DNA from: Candidatus Nitrotoga fabula
GTDB taxonomy: Bacteria; Pseudomonadota; Gammaproteobacteria; Burkholderiales; Gallionellaceae
Length of the DNA: 64,000 bases
Assembly (NCBI RefSeq): GCF_905221025.1
Contig: NZ_CAJNBL010000005.1
Span: 1-64,000, forward strand
Reading direction: 5' to 3'
Shown: in pieces, positions 55,053 through 64,000 of the stretch
Layout: each line of letters opens with the position of its first letter
Numbering within the stretch: position 1 is the stretch's first letter
Position numbers and translations under genes: made by a program
The notes under the pieces: model-generated
Told to the model about the DNA's origin: nothing
What the model saw: the letters and a program-made list of their open reading frames with translations, nothing else
The model's database searches: none

Positions 55053-57297
55053 CAGCACAGACATCCTTTCCCGGGCAGCCAGGCTACTAAGAGGCGGCCA
55101 GCTGCAACCCGCGGAAGCGATATTCCGGCAGATTCTGGCCAGCCATCCCAAAGCGCTGCCACAGGCAGCGGCAATCGCACTGCAATACCAGCGCCTGCCG
55201 CTGGCACTGCTCTGCCTTGAACAATCCATCCTCCATGAACCACAGGAAGCGCGCCATTATTTCCTGCGCGGAATCACACTGGAAGATCTGCACCGGAGAG
55301 ACGAGGCTCTCAACAGCCTGCAGCAGGCAATCCGCCTCAAACCGGATTATGCCGAAGCATACAACAATATCGGCATTATTCTGCATGACCAAAAAAATTT
55401 TGAGCAGGCCGCCGCGAATTTCCACAACGCCATTCTGCACAAACCGGATTATTCCGGGGCGCATAACAACCTGGGCTCAACACTACGCGCGCTTGGAGAT
55501 CTTGCCGGGGCACAACAGCAGTTTGCCCGGGCAGTTCAACTGAATCCTGCTTATGCCCTGGCCCATTTCAATCTGGGGAAGACATACCTGGACATGGGGC
55601 AACTGGTTCCAGCGGAAACCCATTTCCAGCAAGTGTTACGCCTGAAACCGGATCACCTTCAGGCCTGTGGCCATCTGGGCTCCATTCAGTTCCAGCTGGG
55701 GAAACTGGATGAAGCGGAAGCCAGTTTTTCCTACGCAGCCCAACGAAAACCCGGAAAAAACGGAGCGGAACTCAACAAGCTTGCCCGGGTACTCTGGGAA
55801 CAGGGCCGGATCGGCCCGACTCTGACTGCCTATCGTCAGGCGCAGGCCCTTAACCCCCACGAGCTAAAATCAGCCCTTGGAGCCCTGCTTTCACTACCCG
55901 CGGTCTACGGTAACAAGAATGAACTGCTGGCCACGCGCCAAAGGTTTGCCAAAGGGCTGGAAACCCTGCATTTTCGGGTTCCGGAGTTTGTTTCCCAAAA
56001 CCCGTCCGAAAAACTTTTGAACGAGCTGCGCTGGAGCAATTTTTACCTCGCCTACCAGGGCATGGACGACAAGCCTCTGCAAACAGACTATGCCCGCTTC
56101 GTCGCCAGAATATTGCAAATCATCGCTCCCCGCTTCATGCAGCCGCGCATCAAAAAACCACAGGCAGGCCGCCGCCTCCGCATTGGTTATTTATCCAGTT
56201 TTTTCAGAAAGTGTACGGTCGGAATGTACTTCCGCAGCTGGATCACATTGCTTGACCGCAATCAATTTGAAATCTTCATTTATTATACCCGTCCGGAAAC
56301 CGACCCGGTCACGCAGGAAATCATCGACGCCAGCGACCATTTCCGCCAGCCGGTCGCGGGTCGCATCCCGGTTGGCACCATCGCCGATACTGTTCTGGCG
56401 GACGACCTGGATATTTTGGTTTACCCGGAACTTGGCATGGACAACACCAGCTTCCTGCTGGCTGCCATGCGCCTGGCGCCACTGCAATGCGCCGGCTGGG
56501 GGCATCCTGTAACGAGCGGCCATGCAAATGTGGATTATTATTTTTCCAGCGCCGCACTGGAACCCGCGAACGCTGCTCCGCATTATTCCGAAAAACTGAT
56601 ATTACTTGACGGAATTGGCACGCATTACCGAAAGCCTCCTCTGCCCACACCGGCACGGCGTGCAGATTTTGCGCTGCCAGAAGGCAGGACACTGTATCTT
56701 TGCCCTCAATCCTTATTCAAAATCCACCCGGACAACGACCCCATCCTGGCCAGAATTCTTGAACGCGACCCGAACGGGGTACTCGTGCTGTTCGCCGGCC
56801 GCCACCCCAACATTACCCGCACCCTGCTTACCCGGCTGACGCAGGCGATGCACACACGCAGGCTCAGACCACAAGGGCGGAGCATCGTCTTGCCACCTGT
56901 GGAACACGATGACTACCTGCGCATCAACATGCTGTGCGATACCATGCTCGATACCCTGCACTGGTCCGGCGGTAACACCACGCTGGATGCGCTCGCCTGC
57001 GGCTTGCCGGTTGTCACCCTGCCGGGAGAATTCATGCGTGGACGACAAAGCTGCGGAATGCTGGAATACATGGGACTGAATGAGCTGATCGCCCGGGACG
57101 AAGAGGACTACATACGGATTGCCCTCCGGATCACCGCCGACCATGCATGGCGCAGACAGATTGTAGAACGCATCCATACGGGCAGCCAGCGGATTTTCAA
57201 CCAGGACACTCCATTGCGACAAATGGAACGGTTTTTTTATTCCGAATTCAACCGGAAGGATGATCCCCCTCCCAATTTGCGCAATTCCCTGCCCTGA
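55042..57297 (+). CDS. TPR protein with divergent GT41 glycosyltransferase domain, copy 2
   Basis: The 751-residue paralog of the preceding gene has about eight TPRs (residues 8-275; AEAYNNIGIILHDQKNFEQAA). The same divergent GT41 domain follows: Cys391 in IGYLSSFFRKCTVGMYF, CAGWGHPVTSGHANVDYYFSS, LCPQSLFKIHPDND, and DTLHWSGGNTTLDALACGLPVVTLPGEF in part. The two genes are translationally coupled and probably arose by tandem duplication, followed by change in repeat number. They may act as a hetero-oligomer. Confidence 0.82.
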   Translation: MTDNSTDILSRAARLLRGGQLQPAEAIFRQILASHPKALPQAAAIALQYQRLPLALLCLEQSILHEPQEARHYFLRGITLEDLHRRDEALNSLQQAIRLKPDYAEAYNNIGIILHDQKNFEQAAANFHNAILHKPDYSGAHNNLGSTLRALGDLAGAQQQFARAVQLNPAYALAHFNLGKTYLDMGQLVPAETHFQQVLRLKPDHLQACGHLGSIQFQLGKLDEAEASFSYAAQRKPGKNGAELNKLARVLWEQGRIGPTLTAYRQAQALNPHELKSALGALLSLPAVYGNKNELLATRQRFAKGLETLHFRVPEFVSQNPSEKLLNELRWSNFYLAYQGMDDKPLQTDYARFVARILQIIAPRFMQPRIKKPQAGRRLRIGYLSSFFRKCTVGMYFRSWITLLDRNQFEIFIYYTRPETDPVTQEIIDASDHFRQPVAGRIPVGTIADTVLADDLDILVYPELGMDNTSFLLAAMRLAPLQCAGWGHPVTSGHANVDYYFSSAALEPANAAPHYSEKLILLDGIGTHYRKPPLPTPARRADFALPEGRTLYLCPQSLFKIHPDNDPILARILERDPNGVLVLFAGRHPNITRTLLTRLTQAMHTRRLRPQGRSIVLPPVEHDDYLRINMLCDTMLDTLHWSGGNTTLDALACGLPVVTLPGEFMRGRQSCGMLEYMGLNELIARDEEDYIRIALRITADHAWRRQIVERIHTGSQRIFNQDTPLRQMERFFYSEFNRKDDPPPNLRNSLP

Positions 57298-57386
57298 TGC
57301 GGAAACCGGATTCCGCCTACCAGAACAGCACATCCCGGTCGATATGCCACTGTCCATGAATATGTCACGTACACTATAATTCCAAC

Positions 57387-58124
57387 ATGAATCTGCCCCG
57401 CTTTTATTGCCCCCCGCCGCTGCATGCGGGCCCTACCCTTGAACTGCCACCATCTGCCGCACATCACGCCATCCGGGTACTGCGCCTGCGCGTTCATGAC
57501 AGGGTCAGTGTATTCGACGGGGATGGCACAGAACTTCATGGCAGCATCTACCGGATTGACGGTAAACGGGTCGTGCTGGATCAAATCCAAAGCTGCATGA
57601 TCAACCGCGAATCTCCATTGACCCTGATCCTGGCACAGGCGCTGTGCAGCACCGAAAAAATGGACTGGATCATTCAAAAAGCCACCGAGCTCGGGGCTGC
57701 TGAAATACAACCCCTGCAAACCCGCCGCAGCACGACCCGGCTGGATGGCGAGCGTGGGGAAAAACGCACCCGGCACTGGCATGACATCGCCATTTCCGCC
57801 TGTGAACAATGCGGCAGGAACAGGCTCCCCCGCATACATTCCCCACAGGAATTCGGCGTCTGGCTTGCCGCTGTCGGGGAGATGCCAGGCAGAAAATTTA
57901 TTCTCTCCCCGGAAGCTGCAACCACCCTGCATGAGCAGCCTGTGCCGAATGAACCCATCACCCTGCTAACTGGGCCGGAAGGCGGTTTCAGCGAGGAAGA
58001 AATGCAGCTTGCCATCCGGGCAGGCCTCATTCCGGTTCGCATGGGCCCGCGCGTACTGCGCACAGAAACCGCCGCACTGGCAGGCATCACTTCCCTGCAA
58101 ACCCTATGGGGAGATTTTATTTAG
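57387..58124 (+). CDS. rsmE: 16S rRNA (uracil1498-N3)-methyltransferase
   Basis: The 245-residue SPOUT enzyme opens NLPRFYCPPPLHAGPTLELPPSAAHHAIRVLRLR in sections. It continues with AQALCSTEKMDWIIQKATELGAAEIQPL and the C-terminal knot LLTGPEGGFSEEEMQLAIRAG, MGPRVLRTETAALAGI. These are RsmE hallmarks. Confidence 0.95.
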   Translation: MNLPRFYCPPPLHAGPTLELPPSAAHHAIRVLRLRVHDRVSVFDGDGTELHGSIYRIDGKRVVLDQIQSCMINRESPLTLILAQALCSTEKMDWIIQKATELGAAEIQPLQTRRSTTRLDGERGEKRTRHWHDIAISACEQCGRNRLPRIHSPQEFGVWLAAVGEMPGRKFILSPEAATTLHEQPVPNEPITLLTGPEGGFSEEEMQLAIRAGLIPVRMGPRVLRTETAALAGITSLQTLWGDFI

Positions 58125-58245
58125 CCCTGCCGGACCCCTCCGCTCAGGACAATACACCACCCGCTTATCCCGCTGCAATGTCCGACCTGCAATGCCGGAT
58201 CCGGTTTTTACAGCCGGCAACCCGGACTTCGGTCATTTTCTCCTG

Positions 58246-58274
58246 TTGCCCAAAACAGGGCAGTACGGCATAAT
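58246..58274 (+). promoter_or_regulatory. Putative promoter of tkt
   Basis: TTGCCC (58246-58251) and CATAAT (58269-58274) are 17 bases apart, about 70 bases before the tkt start. GCCC...GGGC symmetry overlaps the -35. No defined CbbR site was found. Confidence 0.45.
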
Positions 58275-58343
58275 TACCAACTGTTTCTGTCTGTTACAAC
58301 GAAAATCAATTCATTCTAGAGATGTTTAGGAGGCTAGTAAAAA

Positions 58344-60359
58344 ATGGCTGCGGCGCGTAAGGTACACCCACCCAAGTTTAATGACATAACTGGAGCGATC
58401 CGCGCTTTGGCAATGGATGCAGTGCAAAAAGCCAACTCCGGACATCCTGGTGCCCCTATGGGCATGGCAGAAATCGCCGAAGTGCTATGGATCAACCACC
58501 TTCGCCACAACCCGGCCAACCCGAAGTGGGCGGACCGCGACCGGTTCGTGTTTTCCAACGGCCATGGATCGATGCTGATTTATGCACTGCTGCACCTGAG
58601 CGGTTACGATCTGCCCATGGATGAACTGAAACGCTTCCGCCAGATGCACTCCATGACTCCGGGACACCCCGAGTACGGCTATACCGCAGGAGTGGAAACC
58701 ACGACCGGCCCGCTGGGACAAGGCATTACCAATGCAGTCGGCTTTGCGCTCGCCGAAAAGCTGCTGGCCGCAGAATTCAACCGCCCCGACCATGAGATCG
58801 TCAACCATTACACCTACGTTTTCCTTGGCGACGGCTGCATGATGGAAGGTATTTCACACGAATCCTGCGCGCTGGCAGGAACATGGGGGCTGGGAAAGCT
58901 GATCGCTTTCTGGGACGATAATGGCATTTCCATTGACGGTCACGTGGAAGACTGGTTTACCGACGATACCCCGAAACGCTTCGAGGCTTACGGATGGCAC
59001 GTAATCGCTGACGTGGAAGGCCACGATCCTGAAGCAATCAATGAAGCTATCCTGGCCGCCAAGGCAGTGACCGACAAGCCCACCCTGATCTGCTGCAAAA
59101 CCATCATCGGCGCAGGTTCGCCAAACAAGGCCGGCACCCATGACGTGCACGGTGCGGCGCTTGGAGATGCGGAAATCGCCGCCACACGCGAACATATCGG
59201 CTGGAAGTACCCGCCATTCGAAATTCCGGCGCATGTCTACCAGGCATGGAACGCACGCACCAAGGGAGAAGGACTGGAAAAGCTCTGGCAAAACAAATTT
59301 GCAGAATACAGCAAGGCATATCCCCAGGAAGCGGCTGAATTTGAACGGCGCATGAGGGGCGATCTGCCGGAAGGCTGGGAGCAGCATGTTGCGGACCTGA
59401 TCGCCAAAACCAACGAGAAGTCGGAGTCAATTGCTTCGCGCAAGGCTTCACAGAACGCCATTAACGGGCTGGCTACCGCGCTGCCGGAATTTCTGGGCGG
59501 TTCAGCCGACCTGACCGGATCCAACCTGACCAACTGGACCGGCGCCAGACACATCCATGGAAAATCAACCGGCAATTACATCAGCTACGGGGTTCGCGAA
59601 TTCGGCATGTCCGCGATCATGAACGGCGTAGCACTGCATGGCGGGTTGCTGCCGTTCGGCGGCACATTCCTGATGTTCTCGGAATATGCGCGCAATGCAC
59701 TGCGTATGGCCGCCCTGATGAAACAGCGCGTCATTTTCGTATACACGCACGACTCCATCGGCTTGGGGGAAGACGGCCCGACTCACCAGCCAGTCGAGCA
59801 GACTGCCACGCTCCGCTACATTCCAAACATGGATGTCTGGCGTCCCTGCGATACCGTCGAATCGGCCGTTTCCTGGGTTGCCGCGGTTGAACGCAAAACC
59901 GGACCGTCCAGCCTGATTTTCAGCCGCCAGAACCTGGCATTCCAGAAACGCGACATCGCCCAGATTGCCGATATCCGCAAGGGTGGATACATCCTGTCGG
60001 AAGCAGCCAATGGCCAACCCAAAGCTATCCTCATTGCAACCGGTTCCGAGGTCGGTCTGGCAATGGATGCGCAGAAAGCTCTGGCGCAGGAAGGCATTCA
60101 TGTACGTGTGGTTTCCATGCCATCCACCAACGTCTTTGACCGGCAGGATGCCACATACCGCGCCCATGTGTTGCCTGCAGGCATCCGGCGCGTGGCGGTT
60201 GAGGCCGGCGTGACAGATTTCTGGCACAAATATGTCGGCCTGGACGGCGCCGTGATCGGCATGAACGTATTCGGCGAATCCGCCCCGGCAGGCGAACTAT
60301 TCAAGCATTTCGGCTTTACCACTGAAAACGTGGTAAATACGGTAAAAGGCATTTTATAA
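58344..60359 (+). CDS. tkt: Transketolase
   Basis: The 671-residue thiamine-diphosphate enzyme moves two-carbon units between sugar phosphates. It has [19 protein letters not shown], the thiamine-binding [12 protein letters not shown] with its metal-binding pattern, [17 protein letters not shown], and the C-terminal catalytic Glu region [19 protein letters not shown]. The ribosome site AGGAGG lies ten bases upstream. It heads the tkt-gap-pgk-pyk set used in the Calvin and pentose phosphate cycles. Confidence 0.97.
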   Translation: MAAARKVHPPKFNDITGAIRALAMDAVQKANSGHPGAPMGMAEIAEVLWINHLRHNPANPKWADRDRFVFSNGHGSMLIYALLHLSGYDLPMDELKRFRQMHSMTPGHPEYGYTAGVETTTGPLGQGITNAVGFALAEKLLAAEFNRPDHEIVNHYTYVFLGDGCMMEGISHESCALAGTWGLGKLIAFWDDNGISIDGHVEDWFTDDTPKRFEAYGWHVIADVEGHDPEAINEAILAAKAVTDKPTLICCKTIIGAGSPNKAGTHDVHGAALGDAEIAATREHIGWKYPPFEIPAHVYQAWNARTKGEGLEKLWQNKFAEYSKAYPQEAAEFERRMRGDLPEGWEQHVADLIAKTNEKSESIASRKASQNAINGLATALPEFLGGSADLTGSNLTNWTGARHIHGKSTGNYISYGVREFGMSAIMNGVALHGGLLPFGGTFLMFSEYARNALRMAALMKQRVIFVYTHDSIGLGEDGPTHQPVEQTATLRYIPNMDVWRPCDTVESAVSWVAAVERKTGPSSLIFSRQNLAFQKRDIAQIADIRKGGYILSEAANGQPKAILIATGSEVGLAMDAQKALAQEGIHVRVVSMPSTNVFDRQDATYRAHVLPAGIRRVAVEAGVTDFWHKYVGLDGAVIGMNVFGESAPAGELFKHFGFTTENVVNTVKGIL

Positions 60360-61946
<1,587 letters not shown>

Positions 61947-61956
61947 TAAACCTGTC

Positions 61957-61981
61957 CGCAGGGCGGAGTTTCCGCCCTGCG
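61957..61981 (+). other. Intercistronic hairpin between gap and pgk
   Basis: A perfect 11-bp stem (CGCAGGGCGGA at 61957-61967, complement at 61971-61981) has a 3-base loop and lies 11 bases after the gap stop without a U-run. It is more likely a stability or processing element than a terminator. Confidence 0.65.
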
Positions 61982-62023
61982 AGGGCTCATGTACATCCCC
62001 CAAATGATTCATTGGAGAAAGAA

Positions 62024-63208
62024 TTGTCCGTAATCAAAATGACTGATCTGGATCTCAAGGGCAAACGCCTCCTGATCCGCGAAGATTTGAACGTTCCCCA
62101 GGCCGATGACGGTACGGTCACCGACGATACCCGCATCCGGGCCAGCCTTCCCACCATCCGGCATGCCGCAGATGCAGGTGCCAAGGTAATGCTGATGTCC
62201 CACCTCGGCCGTCCCGAAGAAGGCGTGTACTCCGAAGCCGATTCCCTGAAACCCGTGGCCGATTGCCTGTCCAGGCTGCTGGGCCAGGAAGTCCGGGTAA
62301 TCCGTGACTGGCTGGATGGTAACTTCAGCGTGGCCGACGGGGAAGTCGTGCTGTTTGAAAACGTGCGCTTCAACCAAGGCGAAGGAAAGAACAGCGACGA
62401 GCTGTCCCAGAAAATGGCCAGATTGTGCGACATCTTTGCCATGGATGCTTTTGGCACCGCTCATCGCGCGCAGGCTTCCACCCACGGGGTGGCGAAATAC
62501 GCGCCCGTCGCATGCGCCGGTCCGCTGCTGGCAGCGGAGCTGGATGCTCTGGGCAAGGCCCTGCAAAGCCCCGCACACCCGCTGATCGCCATTGTCGGAG
62601 GTTCCAAGGTTTCAACCAAGCTGACCGTCCTGGAATCACTGTCCCATATTGTGGATCAGCTGATCGTAGGCGGAGGCATAGCCAATACCTTCATCAAGGC
62701 GGCAGGATACAACGTCGGTAAATCCCTGTATGAAGCCGACCTGGTAGCCGAAGCACAACAACTGATCCAGGCTGCCAAGGCCAAGGGCGGCTCCATTCCG
62801 GTTCCGACTGATGTGGTTGTCGGCAAAAAATTCGATGCGAACGAGCCGGCCGTCATCAAGAAGGTTGCAGACATCAGCGATGACGACATGATTTTCGATA
62901 TCGGCCCCGAAACCGCCCGGACCTATGCAGACTACCTGAAAAAAGCCGGCACCATAGTCTGGAACGGCCCGGTCGGGGTGTTCGAGTTTGACCAGTTTGG
63001 CGCAGGCACCCGGACCCTAGGCATGGCCATTGCGGAAAGTCCCGCATTTTCCATAGCCGGCGGCGGAGACACGCTGGCAGCGATTGCAAAATACGGGATC
63101 GGCAGCCAGGTAAGCTATATTTCCACGGGAGGCGGAGCATTCCTGGAGTTTCTTGAAGGAAAGAAATTGCCCGCGGTAGAAATTCTTGAGCAACGTGCCG
63201 CACAGTAA
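62024..63208 (+). CDS. pgk: Phosphoglycerate kinase
   Basis: The 394-residue kinase transfers phosphate between 1,3-bisphosphoglycerate and ADP. It has [50 protein letters not shown] and the ending [24 protein letters not shown] at 62024 is chosen because GGAG lies six bases upstream; the ATG at 62039 would be 21 bases from it, too far. Confidence 0.96.
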   Translation: MSVIKMTDLDLKGKRLLIREDLNVPQADDGTVTDDTRIRASLPTIRHAADAGAKVMLMSHLGRPEEGVYSEADSLKPVADCLSRLLGQEVRVIRDWLDGNFSVADGEVVLFENVRFNQGEGKNSDELSQKMARLCDIFAMDAFGTAHRAQASTHGVAKYAPVACAGPLLAAELDALGKALQSPAHPLIAIVGGSKVSTKLTVLESLSHIVDQLIVGGGIANTFIKAAGYNVGKSLYEADLVAEAQQLIQAAKAKGGSIPVPTDVVVGKKFDANEPAVIKKVADISDDDMIFDIGPETARTYADYLKKAGTIVWNGPVGVFEFDQFGAGTRTLGMAIAESPAFSIAGGGDTLAAIAKYGIGSQVSYISTGGGAFLEFLEGKKLPAVEILEQRAAQ

Positions 63209-63224
63209 ACAAAACGAGAAATTT

Positions 63225-64000
63225 ATGTTACGCAGAACCAAGATCGTTGCCACCCTTGGACCCGCCTCCAGCGACCAGAAAGTGCTGGAAAAAATGATAC
63301 AGGCCGGCGTGGATGTGGTGCGCATGAACTTTTCCCACGGTTCCGCAAAGGACCATGTGGCCCGGGTGGAAAAAGTGCGCGCAGCAGCGGCTGCATGCGG
63401 CCGCATTGTAGGTATCCTGGCCGACCTGCAGGGTCCAAAGATCCGTGTGGGCAAAATCGAGAATGACAAGATCATGCTCAAGCAGGGTGACACATTTATC
63501 CTGGACGCGGAATGGACCGGGCTCGGCAACCAGGAGCGTGTCGGCCTCGACTACAAGGATCTGCCCAAAGATGTCAGCAAGGGTTCCGTGCTGCTTCTGA
63601 ACGACGGTATGCTGGAATTCGACGTGATCGAGGTCAAGGGCGCGCAAGTGATCTGCAAAGTGGTGTGCGGCGGCATTCTGTCCAACAACAAGGGGATCAA
63701 CCGCAAGGGCGGCGGCCTGACTGCGCCCGCGCTGACCGACAAGGATAAAAAGGACATCAAGACTGCCGCCCTCATCCAGGCAGATTATCTGGCAGTTTCC
63801 TTCCCGCGCTCGGCAGAAGACATGAAACTTGCGCGCAGGTTGATGCACGAGGCTGGCGGAAAAAGCCTGCTGATGGCAAAAATCGAGCGCGCCGAAGCCA
63901 TCGGCGTGCTGGACGAAATCATCGATGCATCCGATGCGATCATGGTTGCCCGCGGCGACCTTTCGGTGGAAGTCGGAGATGCGGCCGTACCCGGCCTGCA
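63225..64000 (+). CDS. pyk: Pyruvate kinase, partial
   Basis: The first 258 codons are present and the gene is cut by the right window edge. It has RRTKIVATLGPASSDQKVLEKMIQAG, the motif VVRMNFSHGS, and the catalytic region LLMAKIERAEAIGVLDEII, DAIMVARGDLSVEVG. It starts 16 bases after pgk in the same direction. The regulatory C-terminal part is not visible. Confidence 0.96.
   Translation, partial: MLRRTKIVATLGPASSDQKVLEKMIQAGVDVVRMNFSHGSAKDHVARVEKVRAAAAACGRIVGILADLQGPKIRVGKIENDKIMLKQGDTFILDAEWTGLGNQERVGLDYKDLPKDVSKGSVLLLNDGMLEFDVIEVKGAQVICKVVCGGILSNNKGINRKGGGLTAPALTDKDKKDIKTAALIQADYLAVSFPRSAEDMKLARRLMHEAGGKSLLMAKIERAEAIGVLDEIIDASDAIMVARGDLSVEVGDAAVPGL

Overview
The window looks like a chromosomal segment of a betaproteobacterium, most likely of the order Nitrosomonadales. 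This is inferred from gene order and protein motifs only, since no database search was possible. Supporting features are a copper nitrite reductase operon with the Nitrosomonas europaea ncgABC-nirK layout, the blocks aroQ-accB-accC-prmA, thiS-thiG-trmB, lptD-surA-pdxA-rsmA opposite amgK-murU, and a tkt-gap-pgk-pyk run. The last would suit an autotroph with a Calvin cycle, but that is inference.

Layout. 0-3.5 kb: two tandem paralogous secreted proteins of unknown function on the minus strand, each followed by a terminator and a repeated promoter-bearing module. The module recurs at the left edge, so another unit may lie outside the window. 3.7-15.7 kb: a type II secretion operon on the minus strand (gspE-F-G-H-I-J-K-L-M-C-like-D), followed by a small lipoprotein gene. 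Several of its genes start with TTG. 15.8-19.7 kb: aroQ-accB-accC-prmA and a zinc-ribbon membrane protein. 19.8-20.4 kb: a PIN-type toxin-antitoxin pair. 20.7-24.8 kb: ubiH, pepP, murU and amgK, divergent from lptD-surA-pdxA-rsmA (24.9-30.8 kb). 31.2-37.2 kb: yicC, rph, rdgB, msrA, hemW, trmB, thiG, thiS. 37.7 kb: tRNA-Gly(CCC).

From about 37.2 to 53 kb the sequence is visibly more AT-rich and looks accessory. It holds a TPR/O-GlcNAc-transferase-like protein, a YdcF-family protein, a CusBA copper/silver efflux pair, a cytochrome c, a secreted DUF1264 protein, the nirK operon and a two-domain methyltransferase. The nirK operon begins with a promoter whose -10 box lies inside a 23-bp inverted repeat that fits the NsrR operator pattern. 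53-57.3 kb carries two overlapping TPR-glycosyltransferase paralogs in which the position of the catalytic histidine is a cysteine. 57.4-64 kb returns to core genes: rsmE, tkt, gap, pgk and the first part of pyk.

How the parts work together. The type II apparatus would export folded proteins; the tandem surface proteins could be cargo, but nothing proves it. NcgABC-NirK, the CusBA pump and the nearby cytochrome form a periplasmic copper and nitrogen-oxide handling region. LptD, SurA, AmgK and MurU serve the outer membrane and cell wall. tkt-gap-pgk-pyk serves sugar-phosphate and lower glycolytic carbon flow.
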